Below are positions 13,047 to 26,110 of a stretch of DNA of 64,000 bases, in pieces. Within the stretch, counting starts at the first letter, position 1, and each line of letters opens with the position of its first letter. Source of the stretch: Globodera rostochiensis (lineage: Eukaryota > Nematoda > Chromadorea > Rhabditida > Heteroderidae). A program made the translations under genes and the position numbers. Below the pieces are notes generated by a model. The model saw only the letters and a program-made list of their open reading frames with translations. It did no database searches and was not told the DNA's origin. The stretch spans positions 1,734,762 through 1,798,761 of the forward strand of contig JAEVLN010000015.1 of NCBI GenBank assembly GCA_018350325.1, written 5' to 3'.

Positions 13047-16000
13047 ATGACACCAATTAATTGCTACCAGAAAGGATTGTGGTGCAGAACATCCGTGACA
13101 TCATTCCGGGCAAAGCAAGTACTGCTCGCCCTCGTCGCACTGCTTCACTGGACGACGACGGGCGGAAGGGCCGCTTTGCTTCAAGGTGAGAAGAGTTTGG
13201 TGCCCTCTACCAGACTGTACAAGCACTTTACTCAGTTTATTATTTGGGTCCAACATAATTACACAATTTTGGTGGCGAATGTGGGAAAAAATGAATGTAT
13301 TCCGCCGATTGTTGACGAGAAAAGGACACCTTGCCAATGTTCCGACATTTTCCCACGTTTCGGCGGTCGGGCGACTCAAATTGCAAATATACCGCAATTT
13401 TTTGTCACATTTTATAAGCCGGTTTTTTGCGATTCATTTACTGCTAATTGGCTAATAATTGGTGGTCCTTCTCAATCGCCCCATCAAACGGTGTGGGGGG
13501 GAAGGTATTTAAAAGGAATTGTATTGCGTGCGCGGGCACAATGCCATTCTGTCATTTTTATTTGGTGCCGTTGTCCCATTTCCATTTCCATGGGAATCTT
13601 TCGATGTTTGTCCAACTTTCTTCGGTGCACTTTTGACACGGACAAATACAAATAAATGTGCCCAATTTGCTGCCAACAATCCCACGTCATACAAAACAAA
13701 GCTAACCGACCGAATCCGTACTTTTATTCTTTCTTTTTTGCCGGAAGCCATTTTTGCCTCCAGGGCAAAAGTTGTTTGGCATTTGCTTAATGACTTTAGG
13801 AGTGCCACCAGCGCTAATTGCATAAGTCTTCAGCTCTGCGCAACGATTGTGGAACGGATGGGGGGGGGAGGGCATAGCAAATTGGGCCGGGGTGGGGGGT
13901 AGGCATGGCAAATTGTGCCAATTTCTCCGGATGTGTCGTTGGAGTTGAAGGAAATGTGTTGAGAATGTAAAATTAAACGGAAGAAATCGAAAAGGAACAT
14001 TTTATAGGCACCGCCAAATGATTTTTGTTTAATTCGTTTTTATGTGCCTTCACTTGCTGCTGGTTCTGCAAAAATGTTTTTGTTGGTTTTGTGTGAATAA
14101 TAAAAATATTCTTTTGGGCCATTCCCAATTATTCCCCCCGGCATTCGCACTCCCTCATTCGAATAACAAATTCCCTTCCTCCCCCCGGGGGGGGGGAAGT
14201 GCATTTGCCCTTTTAACTCCATTAATTACCGCCATCCGACCGACGCCAAGTGAGATAAGCGAGAGTTGCGCAAATACTCGCAATGCTTTTCCCACATTTT
14301 GGAATTTGTCTAAGGGACGGCACTCTCCTTGAGATAAAGTGGCCGCTGCCCCCGGGGGCGCTTTTTTGATGGCGGCGTCATGATCGGTGCGTTCAGCCGA
14401 AGACGCCCGTTCGAAGTCCAGCCGCCCAACCTTTTATAGCAGCTAATTGGGGGGGGGGCTGATCGCTTTATATACATTGATTGATTGATTGATGATTGAT
14501 TGATTGTATAGCCTGTGGATGGGAGTGAGAAAGGCGTTTGAATTTTGTGGGAGGGACTGATGAACTTAATGGGACAATGCTCTTCCGCCCGACAGGTTGC
14601 GACTTCAGCGAGGATTTGTGCGACAACGGTGAGGTTTGTTTGCCGGACGGGCTGTTCGGCCAGTGCTACTCGGACGAGGAGTCCGTCCTCATCAGGCCGC
14701 TTGTCCTCGAACGGTACATCAACGACTTCCAGTCGGAGCTGCTACGTGCCGAGCTGACCCGGTTGGCGGAGCTGGGCCTCGACTGGCCGGACGCACGCGC
14801 CCAATGCGTGTTGGCTTACTTCAAGCTGGCCGTGGCCTTCCAACTGGACTACGACACGGAATTCTGCACGGTTCGGAATCCGGAAAACATTTGGGCACTT
14901 GTTCAGGTCAGTCGTGGCCAGACGCGTGTTGGATTGATGCCCGTCGACTACAAATTCCATTCAGAAGGTCCAAAATGCACTGTTGGCAGAGGCGGAGGCC
15001 GAACAGGCGAATGTTGAGGACGAGGCCCAATCCCTTCTTGTCGACGATGGTACGATGGCAGGGCCTCAAGATGAAGCTGTGGTTGGAGAAGCTGAAGATG
15101 AACAAATGCCAGTCCAGTCTGAAGAAGTGGAGGTCATACCAATTTTGGTGTTGGAAGGTGACGATGACGGAGAAGGGGACAAAGTGCCATATGAAATCAG
15201 CGAAAGCGCAGAACAGAACAACAAGCCGGCGATTGCAAAAAACCGCAATGGCACTCCGAGTAAGTGCCAAATTAGGGAAATTGGTTTTGAGAGTTTTACG
15301 ATTTGTTGCTGAAGAACATCATTAATGTGTTTAGGTAATGGAGAAGATGAAAAGCGCAGCTCGGACGGACTCAGTGCTGCAGAAGTGGACGAATTGGACC
15401 AATTTGTGCACAAACTGCTCAAGGGACGGCCAGCCGGACCGCGCGAGATGGGCGCACTAAGCGAGCGTCAACTGAGCCGATTGGCCCAATTCATCCGACA
15501 GCTGCAGAACGTAGTCCAAAACGATGATGACCAAAAAGGTACTGCTTGCTGCTGTAGGACGGGGTGAATCAATACTTAAATTAAGCTGAAGAAGCGGCGG
15601 AACAAGCGCCCGAGGAACTGCCGAAGGAAGAAGCTCCGCCAGGGTTTGAGGAAGCAGCCCAGGGAGACGAACCAATGGAACATGTCCTCTTGCTGAAGAA
15701 GGACTCCGAACAGTTCAACAATGCCGATATGGGCTTGGCAAACACCGTTCACAAAATTGGTAAGCATTGGATGTCCAAAATTGATATCCATCGGCTTTTC
15801 CAAATTGAAGTGAAGGGAGGCATTCAACGCGTGGAGGGAAACCGCGTGTATCTGAAGGTGACCAAGGAGCAGCTGACGGAGCAGGAGCTGTACAAGCTAA
15901 TTGCCTATCTGGACAAGAAGATCGCGCAGCCGAACAATTTGTACTTTGACGAGTTTCTCTACGAGAATGGCCAACTGTCCTTCCGCATCTCGCGACTTGG

Positions 16001-17968
16001 TGTGTCGCGCAAGGACAAAAAGGACACAAATGCAGATTCCGAGTTGGACAATGCCAGCGGAGTTGCGCAGGCAGTGTATAAGCGACGGAAGGACATTCAA
16101 ACGTTGGCTGGCATCCGAGTAGATGAGACTGGCATCGGCAGCGGACTGGTAAGGCCGTAAAGCTTGGCGATCACTGATCACCAGGGCTGGGATTTATAGG
16201 AAATTCCATATTTTTGTGCATTTGTCCATCGCATTCCCCTCAAATCCGTTCTCTCCCCGAAGGACGTCGTTCCGGTGGAGCGTTCTCAGCGCGACTGGTT
16301 GTTTGTGCCGATTATGACGGTTTCTGCGTTGACCATCTGCACTCTTGTCGCTGTGTTGGCGGTTAACTTGGCCCGAATGCGCCGTCGCCGACACGACGGC
16401 CCAATTGTGCCCAAGGCAATGCCGCCGGGTGTGGACGGAGGCAAAGAGGCCGGCTGCTCTCTTTATGAGGATTTGTGCCGTCAACGGGTCGCGGAGGAGG
16501 GTGCCATTTCCCACGGGGTTTCGGTGATTGGAGGACGAGCCGGTGGCGACCGCTCAAAACATTCGAGCACCTCTTCGTGGCCAGATGAGTGCGCACCATC
16601 GGGCACTGATCAGCTGGACATCGGCACGGGCCATGTCCTTTTCACCTTCCTGAAGGAGCACCTGGAGAAGCCGGGCGAAGTCAACAGAGAGTGGGAGTCC
16701 GTCAAAGACTATGCAAACGCCGCAGGGGAGACAAAAGTCGCGCGGCGGACGGAAAATGCGACAAAAAATGTCGATGCGACAGTGTTACCCTGTGAGTATT
16801 CATTCTACAGCTATTCTTCGCGATTCTCTCGCACGATTCCATCTAAAAATAATGCAGATGACGACTCCCTCATCTCCCTGCACGGCTCCAACTCGTGCGA
16901 GACGCTTATCGACGTGTCCTCCTCCTCCGCCCATTCTTTCGGCTATTACAACGCTAGCAAAATCTTTGACGCTGACCCCGAACCGACGTACATTGTGGCC
17001 CAGGCACCGCAGCAGAAAACCGTGGCCACATTTTGGCAGATGGCATGGGAACAGGGAGTGGCACTTGTAAGCAAATAATTTTGAATGCCATCATTCACAA
17101 TAAATTTGTTCTCCACTAAAATTGCCATCTGAAAACCCCCGGATTAAGCTTGTCAACTTGTGCGACAAAGACGAGACCAAGTCGGGCCGTTGCGTGCAGT
17201 ATTGGCCGGAGGAGGGGTCCAAGGCGTTCGGCAACTTTGAAGTGCATTTGGTGTCTGAACACATTTGGAGCGAGGTCCGTATATGATTTGAACAAAATAA
17301 TTAATGATTTGAAATGCCAAATTTTGCTTTCAACCAATAAATTGTTTCTTTTCTTTAGCATTACGTGGTCCGTTCATTGTATCTGAAGAACAGCTCGACA
17401 AACGAGACCCGAACCGTCACCCAATTTCATTTCTTGAGCTGGCCAAGCGGGGGGATGCCCGAATCGAGCAAAGCATTGCTTGAGTTCCGGAGGTAATTGT
17501 GGCATTTCGAATTGAAAGTCGGAATCCTTTTGAATTCGAATTTTGTGAAAAGAATGAAATGAACGGATGTTTTTTGTACAGGAAGGTCAACAAGTCCTAC
17601 CGAGGCCGTGCATCGCCCGTTCTCGTCCATTGTTGGAACGGCGCGGGCAAAAGCGGCTGTTATTGTCTGATCGACATTGTGATCAACAGGATCCAGAAAG
17701 GTCAGTGGATTCGATTCCGACGTTAGAATGTCCAGCAGATTGTCCGTTCTGGTTCTGTTTGGAACTGACAATCCTCCTCAGGACGTTTTTAAGAGTTCAT
17801 CATCTTGTTTAGGTGTGAAGGAATTGAACATTGCGGCTTCGTTAGAGCATTTGCGCGATCAACGCATGGGAATGGTGCAGAATGAGGAGCAGTTCAAATT
17901 TGTGTTTGTTTGTGTGGCCGAGGAGGTCTCTTCACGCCTTAAGAGTCTCCAACAGCAACAGCAACACT
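13047..17968 (+). CDS. ida-1: IA-2 / IDA-1 receptor-type protein tyrosine phosphatase-like (dense-core vesicle)
   Basis: A transmembrane dense-core-vesicle protein of the PTPRN family, involved in neuropeptide or insulin secretion. Exon 1 (13047-13185) encodes a signal peptide ([18 protein letters not shown]). After a 1.4-kb intron, exon 2 (from 14596) gives the cysteine-bearing RESP18-like segment ([20 protein letters not shown]). An acidic stretch and a mature ectodomain follow ([17 protein letters not shown] near 15875). The membrane span is near 16310-16370 ([20 protein letters not shown]), followed by RMRRRR. The PTP fold includes [20 protein letters not shown] near 16990 and [20 protein letters not shown] near 17155. 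The P-loop near 17630 reads [10 protein letters not shown] and the WPD loop reads WPSGG near 17440, so both catalytic elements are changed. It ends in a short poly-Gln stretch. Complete by eye. Confidence 0.95.
13186..14595 (+). other. Long first intron of ida-1
   Basis: GT donor at 13186 and CAG acceptor ending 14595 join LLQ to GCDFSED in phase. At 1.4 kb it is far longer than the gene's other introns and could hold regulatory sequence. It contains poly-G near 13861 and 14447, a C/G block near 14181-14199, and a TTGA/ATTG simple repeat near 14477-14508. No coding exon or RNA gene recognised. Confidence 0.7.
14477..14508 (+). repeat. ATTG/TTGA microsatellite
   Basis: About seven near-perfect tetranucleotide copies (gattgattgattgatgatt and on), with one interruption, inside the first intron of ida-1 about 90 nt upstream of its acceptor. 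Confidence 0.85.
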
Positions 17969-18651
17969 GAGACATGGAGGAATAGAGCAAGCAGGCTCAG
18001 AACGAACTGCTTGGCCATCCCGTCTTTGTCCTACCCCAAACAACGAGACTTCCCCTGAACCGGTTGAAGCGCCATTAATTGAACCCGTGTGAACTGAAAA
18101 TTTCGATGAAAGACAAATACAATACAAATCCCTTCCCAACGAACGTCCCCCCCCCTCCGTTGATTGATTAATATTGTCAAAATATGTGTTGGTTGATTGG
18201 TTGGTTGGTCGATGCTTAAATTGTTTGAAATGATAAAGAAATCGATGTTGGCATTGAATGAATTCACTTTCCTTTTGGAGCGAATTTAAATTCAAATCGC
18301 AATTATTGCCCTCGGGGCCTAAAAATGAAAAAGGCAACCGAAAAGTGCCAAAAAAGTGCAAAAGGGAAAATGCCATGAACCCGCGCCCAACAAAAATGCG
18401 TAACTAAATTATCTACTTGCATACGTTTTCCTTGTTTTTATTTACCCTTAAGTGGACGAAACAAATTACCTTAAAACCCTTTAATTACCTTAAAAGACCT
18501 TTAATTACCTTAAAACACCTTTAATTACCTTAAAACACCTTTAATTACCTTAAACACCTTTAATTACCTTAAAACACCTTAATTACCTTAAAACACCATT
18601 CTTTTTACTGATTGACACACGATTTGTAAAGACATTGTCTCAGCGCTACAA
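17969..18651 (+). other. Intergenic region between ida-1 and HIBADH with a 20-nt tandem repeat
   Basis: AT-rich spacer. From about 18466 to 18597 it contains about six to seven copies of a 20-21-nt unit built on TTAATTACCTTAAAACACCT. A TCTCAG acceptor-like site at about 18637-18642 lies just upstream of the next ATG and could be a trans-splice site. No gene seen. Confidence 0.75.
18466..18597 (+). repeat. AT-rich tandem repeat, unit about 20-21 nt, six to seven copies
   Basis: Core TTAATTACCTTAAAACACCT repeats with one-base length variation and small substitutions. It ends about 55 nt before the HIBADH start codon, so it lies in the probable promoter or outron. Each unit contains TTAATTA. 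Confidence 0.88.
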
Positions 18652-19842
18652 ATGCAACGCCTGGGCTTTATTGGACTCGGAAATATGGGTGGCCATATGG
18701 CCAGGAATTTGCTGAGTCGCGGTGTCCAACTTGTTGTGTACGACGTGGACAAATCGAAATTGGAAACTCTCCAATCACAAAATGCTTCATCATCATCATT
18801 AAAGGTTGCTGAAAACCCTGCCGAAGTTGCGGCGAATTGTAATGAAATTGTCACAATGCTGCCCAACAGTGCCCATGTTCGATCAGTGTTCATGGACAAA
18901 TTTGGCATTTTGGAGTTGCGTTTGGTGCCACATAATTGCAAAATATTTTGTGAAGCGAATAAAACCTTCACTAATTACCGTTAATTAAAACAAATGCACA
19001 TTTAGCACGTTGAAGGCGGGCTCTCTTTGTTTGGACTGCAGCACAATCGATCAGTCTGTTTCCATTTTTATGGCCGAATGTGTGGCGGATAGGGGCTGCA
19101 CATTTGTGGACGCGCCCGTGTCGGGCGGTGTTTTAGGCGCAAAGGATGGCACTTTAACCTTTATGGTTGGGGGAAATGAGGACGCCTTCAACCGGGCACG
19201 GCCAATTCTGGCACTTATGGGCAAGAACACCGGTTGGTTCGAGCAATTTATGGGTAAATTTAATTGTTTTTAGTACATTGTGGAAAGGTCGGAAGTGGAC
19301 AGGCCACCAAAATTTGCAATAATATGCTTTTGTCCGTCCAAATGATTGCGCTAGCCGAGGCGTTGAATTTGGGCGTAAAGTTAGTTTATTTGTGTTGTGC
19401 CCCCCGATTTTACCAATTATACGAATGATCTTTCAGTTTTTATGGAACAATTAGCAGATAATGTGGGCACTTTAGCGGGAAGTTGTTCTCCACATTTTCA
19501 TGAACCTCCCCCAATAGGATGGGATTGGACCCGAAGATGCTCACCTCGGTGATCAACTCCAGCTCCGGTCGATGTTGGAGCAGCGACACATACAATCCAT
19601 GTCCAGGGGTGCTCCCGAACACGCCCGCCAGCTCCAACTACAATGGCGGCTTTGGCTGCAAGTTGATGGCCAAGGATCTCGGACTCGCTCAGAATTCGTC
19701 CACACAATTCAAAGTGCCAACTCCGATGGGTTCGCTGGCCCATCAAATTTATCAATTACTCGCCGGTCAGCCCAAATTTGCGGACAAAGACTTCACCGTC
19801 GTCTACAAAATGTTCGAGGGGACTGATCAACAAATGGCCTGA
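18652..19842 (+). CDS. HIBADH: 3-hydroxyisobutyrate dehydrogenase (valine catabolism)
   Basis: Oxidises 3-hydroxyisobutyrate to methylmalonate semialdehyde with NAD, normally in mitochondria. The N-terminus [20 protein letters not shown] is the Rossmann dinucleotide loop. Exon 2 (from about 19008) has the family signature [21 protein letters not shown] splice near 19234/19274 gives [20 protein letters not shown], containing the conserved lysine and NN pair. The last exon has [16 protein letters not shown] and [19 protein letters not shown]. Three short introns restore the frame. Length of about 300 codons is normal for the family core. No mitochondrial presequence is visible before the Rossmann fold, unless an upstream exon was missed. 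Confidence 0.95.
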
Positions 19843-20136
19843 TCGACTGATTTTTGTATTCCGATCACTTTTTTCATATTTTCCAATCACTTTCATATTT
19901 TGACGCTGGACTGTGAATGTACATATCATAAGCCAGACTTATTTTTGTGATTTTGTTAAGTATTTTCTTGCCATTTTCACTTTTGTTCAGTTTCGCCATG
20001 GCTTGTTTACTTTGATGTTTTATTTGACTTATTATTTTACGACAAATTATGTATTTTATTCACTTGAAATATTTTAAAATTTTGTTTTTTCGTAAAAGGC
20101 TATCATCCGCTGCTTTTTAGTGTTTGTTTTGTCCTC

Positions 20137-22979
<2,843 letters not shown>

Positions 22980-23009
<30 letters not shown>

Positions 23010-23578
23010 AACTCCTCCAACGTCCCGAATGCTGAACTCCTCCAACGTCCCGAATGCTGAACTCCTTCAACGTCCCGAATGCTGAACTCCTTCAACGTCC
23101 CGAATGCTGAACTCCTCCAACGTCCCGAATGCTGAACTCCTTCAACGTCCCGAATGCTGAACTCCTTCAATGTCCCGAATGCTGAACTCCTCCAACGTCT
23201 CGAATGCTGCTGAACTCCTCCAACGTCCCGAATGCTGAACTCCTCCAACGTCTCGAATGCTGAACTCCTCCAACGTCTCGAATGCTGCTGAACTCCTCCA
23301 ACGTCCCGAATGCTGAACTCCTCCAACGTCTCGAATGCTGAACTCCTCCAACGTCCCGAATGCTGAACTCCTTCAACGTCCCGAATGCTGAACTCCTTCA
23401 ACGTCCCGAATGCTGAACTCCTCCAACGTCTCGAATGCTGCTGAACTCCTCCAACGTCCCGAATGCTGAACTCCTCCAACGTCTCGAATGCTGAACTCCT
23501 CCAACGTCTCGAATGCTGCTGAACTCCTCCAACGTCCCGAATGCTGCTGAACTCCTCCAACGTCCCGAATGTTGATTG
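22980..23578 (+). repeat. 25-nt minisatellite starting inside the last co-Smad exon, about 23 copies
   Basis: The core CTCCAACGTCCCGAATGCTG recurs about 23 times with a 25-nt period; some copies carry an extra CTG (28 nt). The first copy is the coding sequence for the final NELLQRPEC and stop of the co-Smad. Main variants are CTCC/CTTC and GTCCC/GTCTC. The minus strand is open across the array only because the 25-nt period rotates all frames without stops. Confidence 0.95.
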
Positions 23579-24250
23579 CTTTCCCGTTATCCTTTGTATT
23601 TTTCGCAAATGACCATTTGCCCCCGCACGGCTTTGGCTTTAAGTGTTGTTTGTCCGTATCCATTTCCATTCTAATCCCAATATCCCCCCGGAATAATGTG
23701 TTCACTATTCTTCCAATCCCCCCCCCCGCCCCCCCCAATCTCATCACCCATTCCTTCGACCTTGAATGGCCACTCATCCGGCGAACGATCGACCGTCTGT
23801 CGGCTGTCCAAACATTGGCTCACCGGGGGGGGGGGGTCCAACAATGAAATGCACTCATTCAACCAATCAACCATCCGATTGTATCCTGAAATGCCCTCCT
23901 TTTGATAAGTTGAAATGGCATTTTCTCTAAAAGTTGGCCCGTTCTTTTTAATGTCTGTTTATAATTCATTAATTTTCATCATCCCAATTCCGACCATTCC
24001 ATGCCCCCCCCCTTAGCATGTCCATTCTTTCGTCCGCCTTTTTTTGCTCCATCGAGAGAATAAAATGAATGTATAAGTACATACGACGACCTTGTGAATT
24101 TGAATGTGCTCTATGAAAAACTCCTCCAATTGTCGGAAGAGATGTGAGGGGGTGAGAATACGCCGTAGAGGGCCCAATGCTGTTAATGTGCATGGATCAG
24201 CAGAAGGAGTTGGTTTCCGTCATTTTCCTATACCCTTTTTGGCTCCCCCC

Positions 24251-24483
24251 GCTTCCTGCAACTGCACTCCTTGAACCCCCCCCCCCCGCTTCCTACAACT
24301 GCACTCCTTGAACCCCCCTCCCTTCCTGCAACTGCACTCCTTGAACCCCCTTCCTGCAACTGCACTCCTTGAACCCCCCTCCCTTCCTGCAACTGCACTC
24401 CTTGAACCCCCCTCCCTTCCTGCAACTGCACTCCTTGAACCCCCCTCCCTTCCTGCAACTGCACTCCTTGAACCCCCCCCCCC
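24251..24483 (+). repeat. 33-nt minisatellite, seven copies
   Basis: The core CTTCCTGCAACTGCACTCCT followed by TGAACCCCCCTCC repeats about seven times with length variation in the C-run. It is intergenic, between the co-Smad and the cadherin. Confidence 0.92.
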
Positions 24484-24985
24484 CACCGACTGGCAGGCGC
24501 ATATGGACTGTCCAACTGCTTCGCTTCCAAGAGCGCTGTTTCTGACCTTTCATCGTCCGCCTTTTCATAATTTCCCCCCCCCCCCGTCTTTTGGTTGCTC
24601 AATTCCCCTCGAGTTTATGCAATAATTGGATTGAATTGTGCTCCTTTTCCGCGTCTCCCAAACATTGAATGGGAGGGGGGGGGGGGGGGAAATTACTTAT
24701 AATATGGTTTCATTCTGCGGGATAGACAACTCAAATCGGAATATTAAAAAGCGCATGGTTTTGTTTGTTTGGATAGTTTCGGGGGCTGTGCCTCCCAAAT
24801 CAAAACCCTTTTTAATACATACGACGAAAAAACGAATTTTCTTTCATTTTAATTTAAATGGTCGCTCCATTACATTTCCCACCGTTCCGGCACATTTGGC
24901 GCAGCAGCGGGCAAACATTACCAAAGGATATTCCATTCCGCGCACTTTCTACACACCCTTTGAGCCGCAAGTAAAGAGCACTCAC

Positions 24986-25436
24986 TGAACAACTCCAATT
25001 CGTTCGATTAGCTTTCCCCCCCCCCCCACTGAACAACTCCAATTCGTTCGATTAGCTTCCCCCCCCTTCCCCCCCCCCTTCCCCCCCCCCCCCCCTTCCC
25101 CTCTTCCGGTCAGTCAAATCCCCCCCCCCGCCCCCCCCCTTCCCCCCCCCCTTCCCCCCCCCCTTCCCCCCCCCCCTTCCCCCCCCCCCTTCCCCCCCCC
25201 CTTCCCCTCCTCTCCCCCTCTTCCGGTCAGTCAAATCCCCCCCCCCCGCCCCCCCTTCCCCCCCCCCTTCCCCGCCCCCTTCCCCCCCCCTTCCCCTCCT
25301 CTCCCCCTCTTCCGGTCAGTCAAATCCCCCCCCCCCCCCGCCCCCCCTTCCCCCCCCCCCCCTTCCCCCCCCCTTCCCCTCCTCTCCCCCTCTTCCGGTC
25401 AGTCAAAGCCCCCCCCCGCCCCCCCCCTACCCTTCT
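24986..25436 (+). repeat. C-rich satellite with CTCTTCCGGTCAGTCAAA spacer
   Basis: A short duplicated block (AACAACTCCAATTCGTTCGA) at about 24989 and 25032 leads into a poly-C region broken by TT pairs. The spacer CTCTTCCGGTCAGTCAAA recurs four times, near 25101, 25218, 25308 and 25390, so units are about 80-115 nt. Purity makes the copy length prone to sequencing error. Confidence 0.88.
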
Positions 25437-26065
25437 TATTTTTTTGTTGTTTACCGCTGTGGTAATTGTTTGGACAGGAGGAGGCACAATCAATCCACAC
25501 ACAACAGGTGTGGGTTATGAAGGTGAAAGGATGGCTTTTGGGGAGGGGGGGTAGTGGGGGGGGCGTTCGAGTGCGAGAGGAGTGGTGTTTGGTGGACGAT
25601 GGCCGGGGGGGGGGGGGTGGGAATGACCCTGGCCAAAGGTCCCCCCCCCCCCTCCACACTCTCTCCACATGCTTTCCACCCCGTTATTTGCCACATCAGG
25701 CAATTCTTCCCACCTTCTTCCAGCGAGCGCATGGCCATCCAAGCAATAAATATTGTTATGTTTCGTCCTCCTCCTCCGCCCAACATCGGACTCGGACCTT
25801 CTTCATCTCTTCGCATTCTTCCTCTTCCGTCGGGTCATTGCCCCTCCAAAACGCATTCTCATCTCCTCCTCTAATCTCTGCCGAAAATCTTCAAGTCGTC
25901 GTCACCGGCTGCCCCGTCCCCCCGGTCAACAAAACAAATTCAGCGAGTTTAGTCACCTCCCGCCCCCCACATTCAACAAAACAGCAGCATCACTTACTCG
26001 TTCATCAACCATCGGTTGGCTAATTAGCCCCTTCAACGGGTCACAACATTAAGCCAAACCATCAC

Positions 26066-26110
26066 ATGTTATTGCTCTTATTCTTCCTCCATCTTCCGTC
26101 CTGCTCCGCC
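26066..26110 (+). other. Signal peptide of the cadherin
   Basis: MLLLLFFLHLPSCSA, a short leucine/phenylalanine core ending in a small-residue cleavage context before HQPSTPYAEQ. It supports 26066 as the true start. Confidence 0.75.

Larger units (their letters stand above)
23579..26065 (+). other. Intergenic region between co-Smad and cadherin, repeat and C-tract rich
   Basis: Contains two tandem arrays (24251-24483 and 24986-25436) and many poly-C or poly-G runs, for example 23720-23738, 23825-23836, 24471-24484 and 24664-24678. Open frames, such as those near 24638-24988 and 25466-26052, have no recognisable domain and mostly follow low-complexity sequence. The start codon of the cadherin follows directly. 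No gene supported. Confidence 0.7.
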
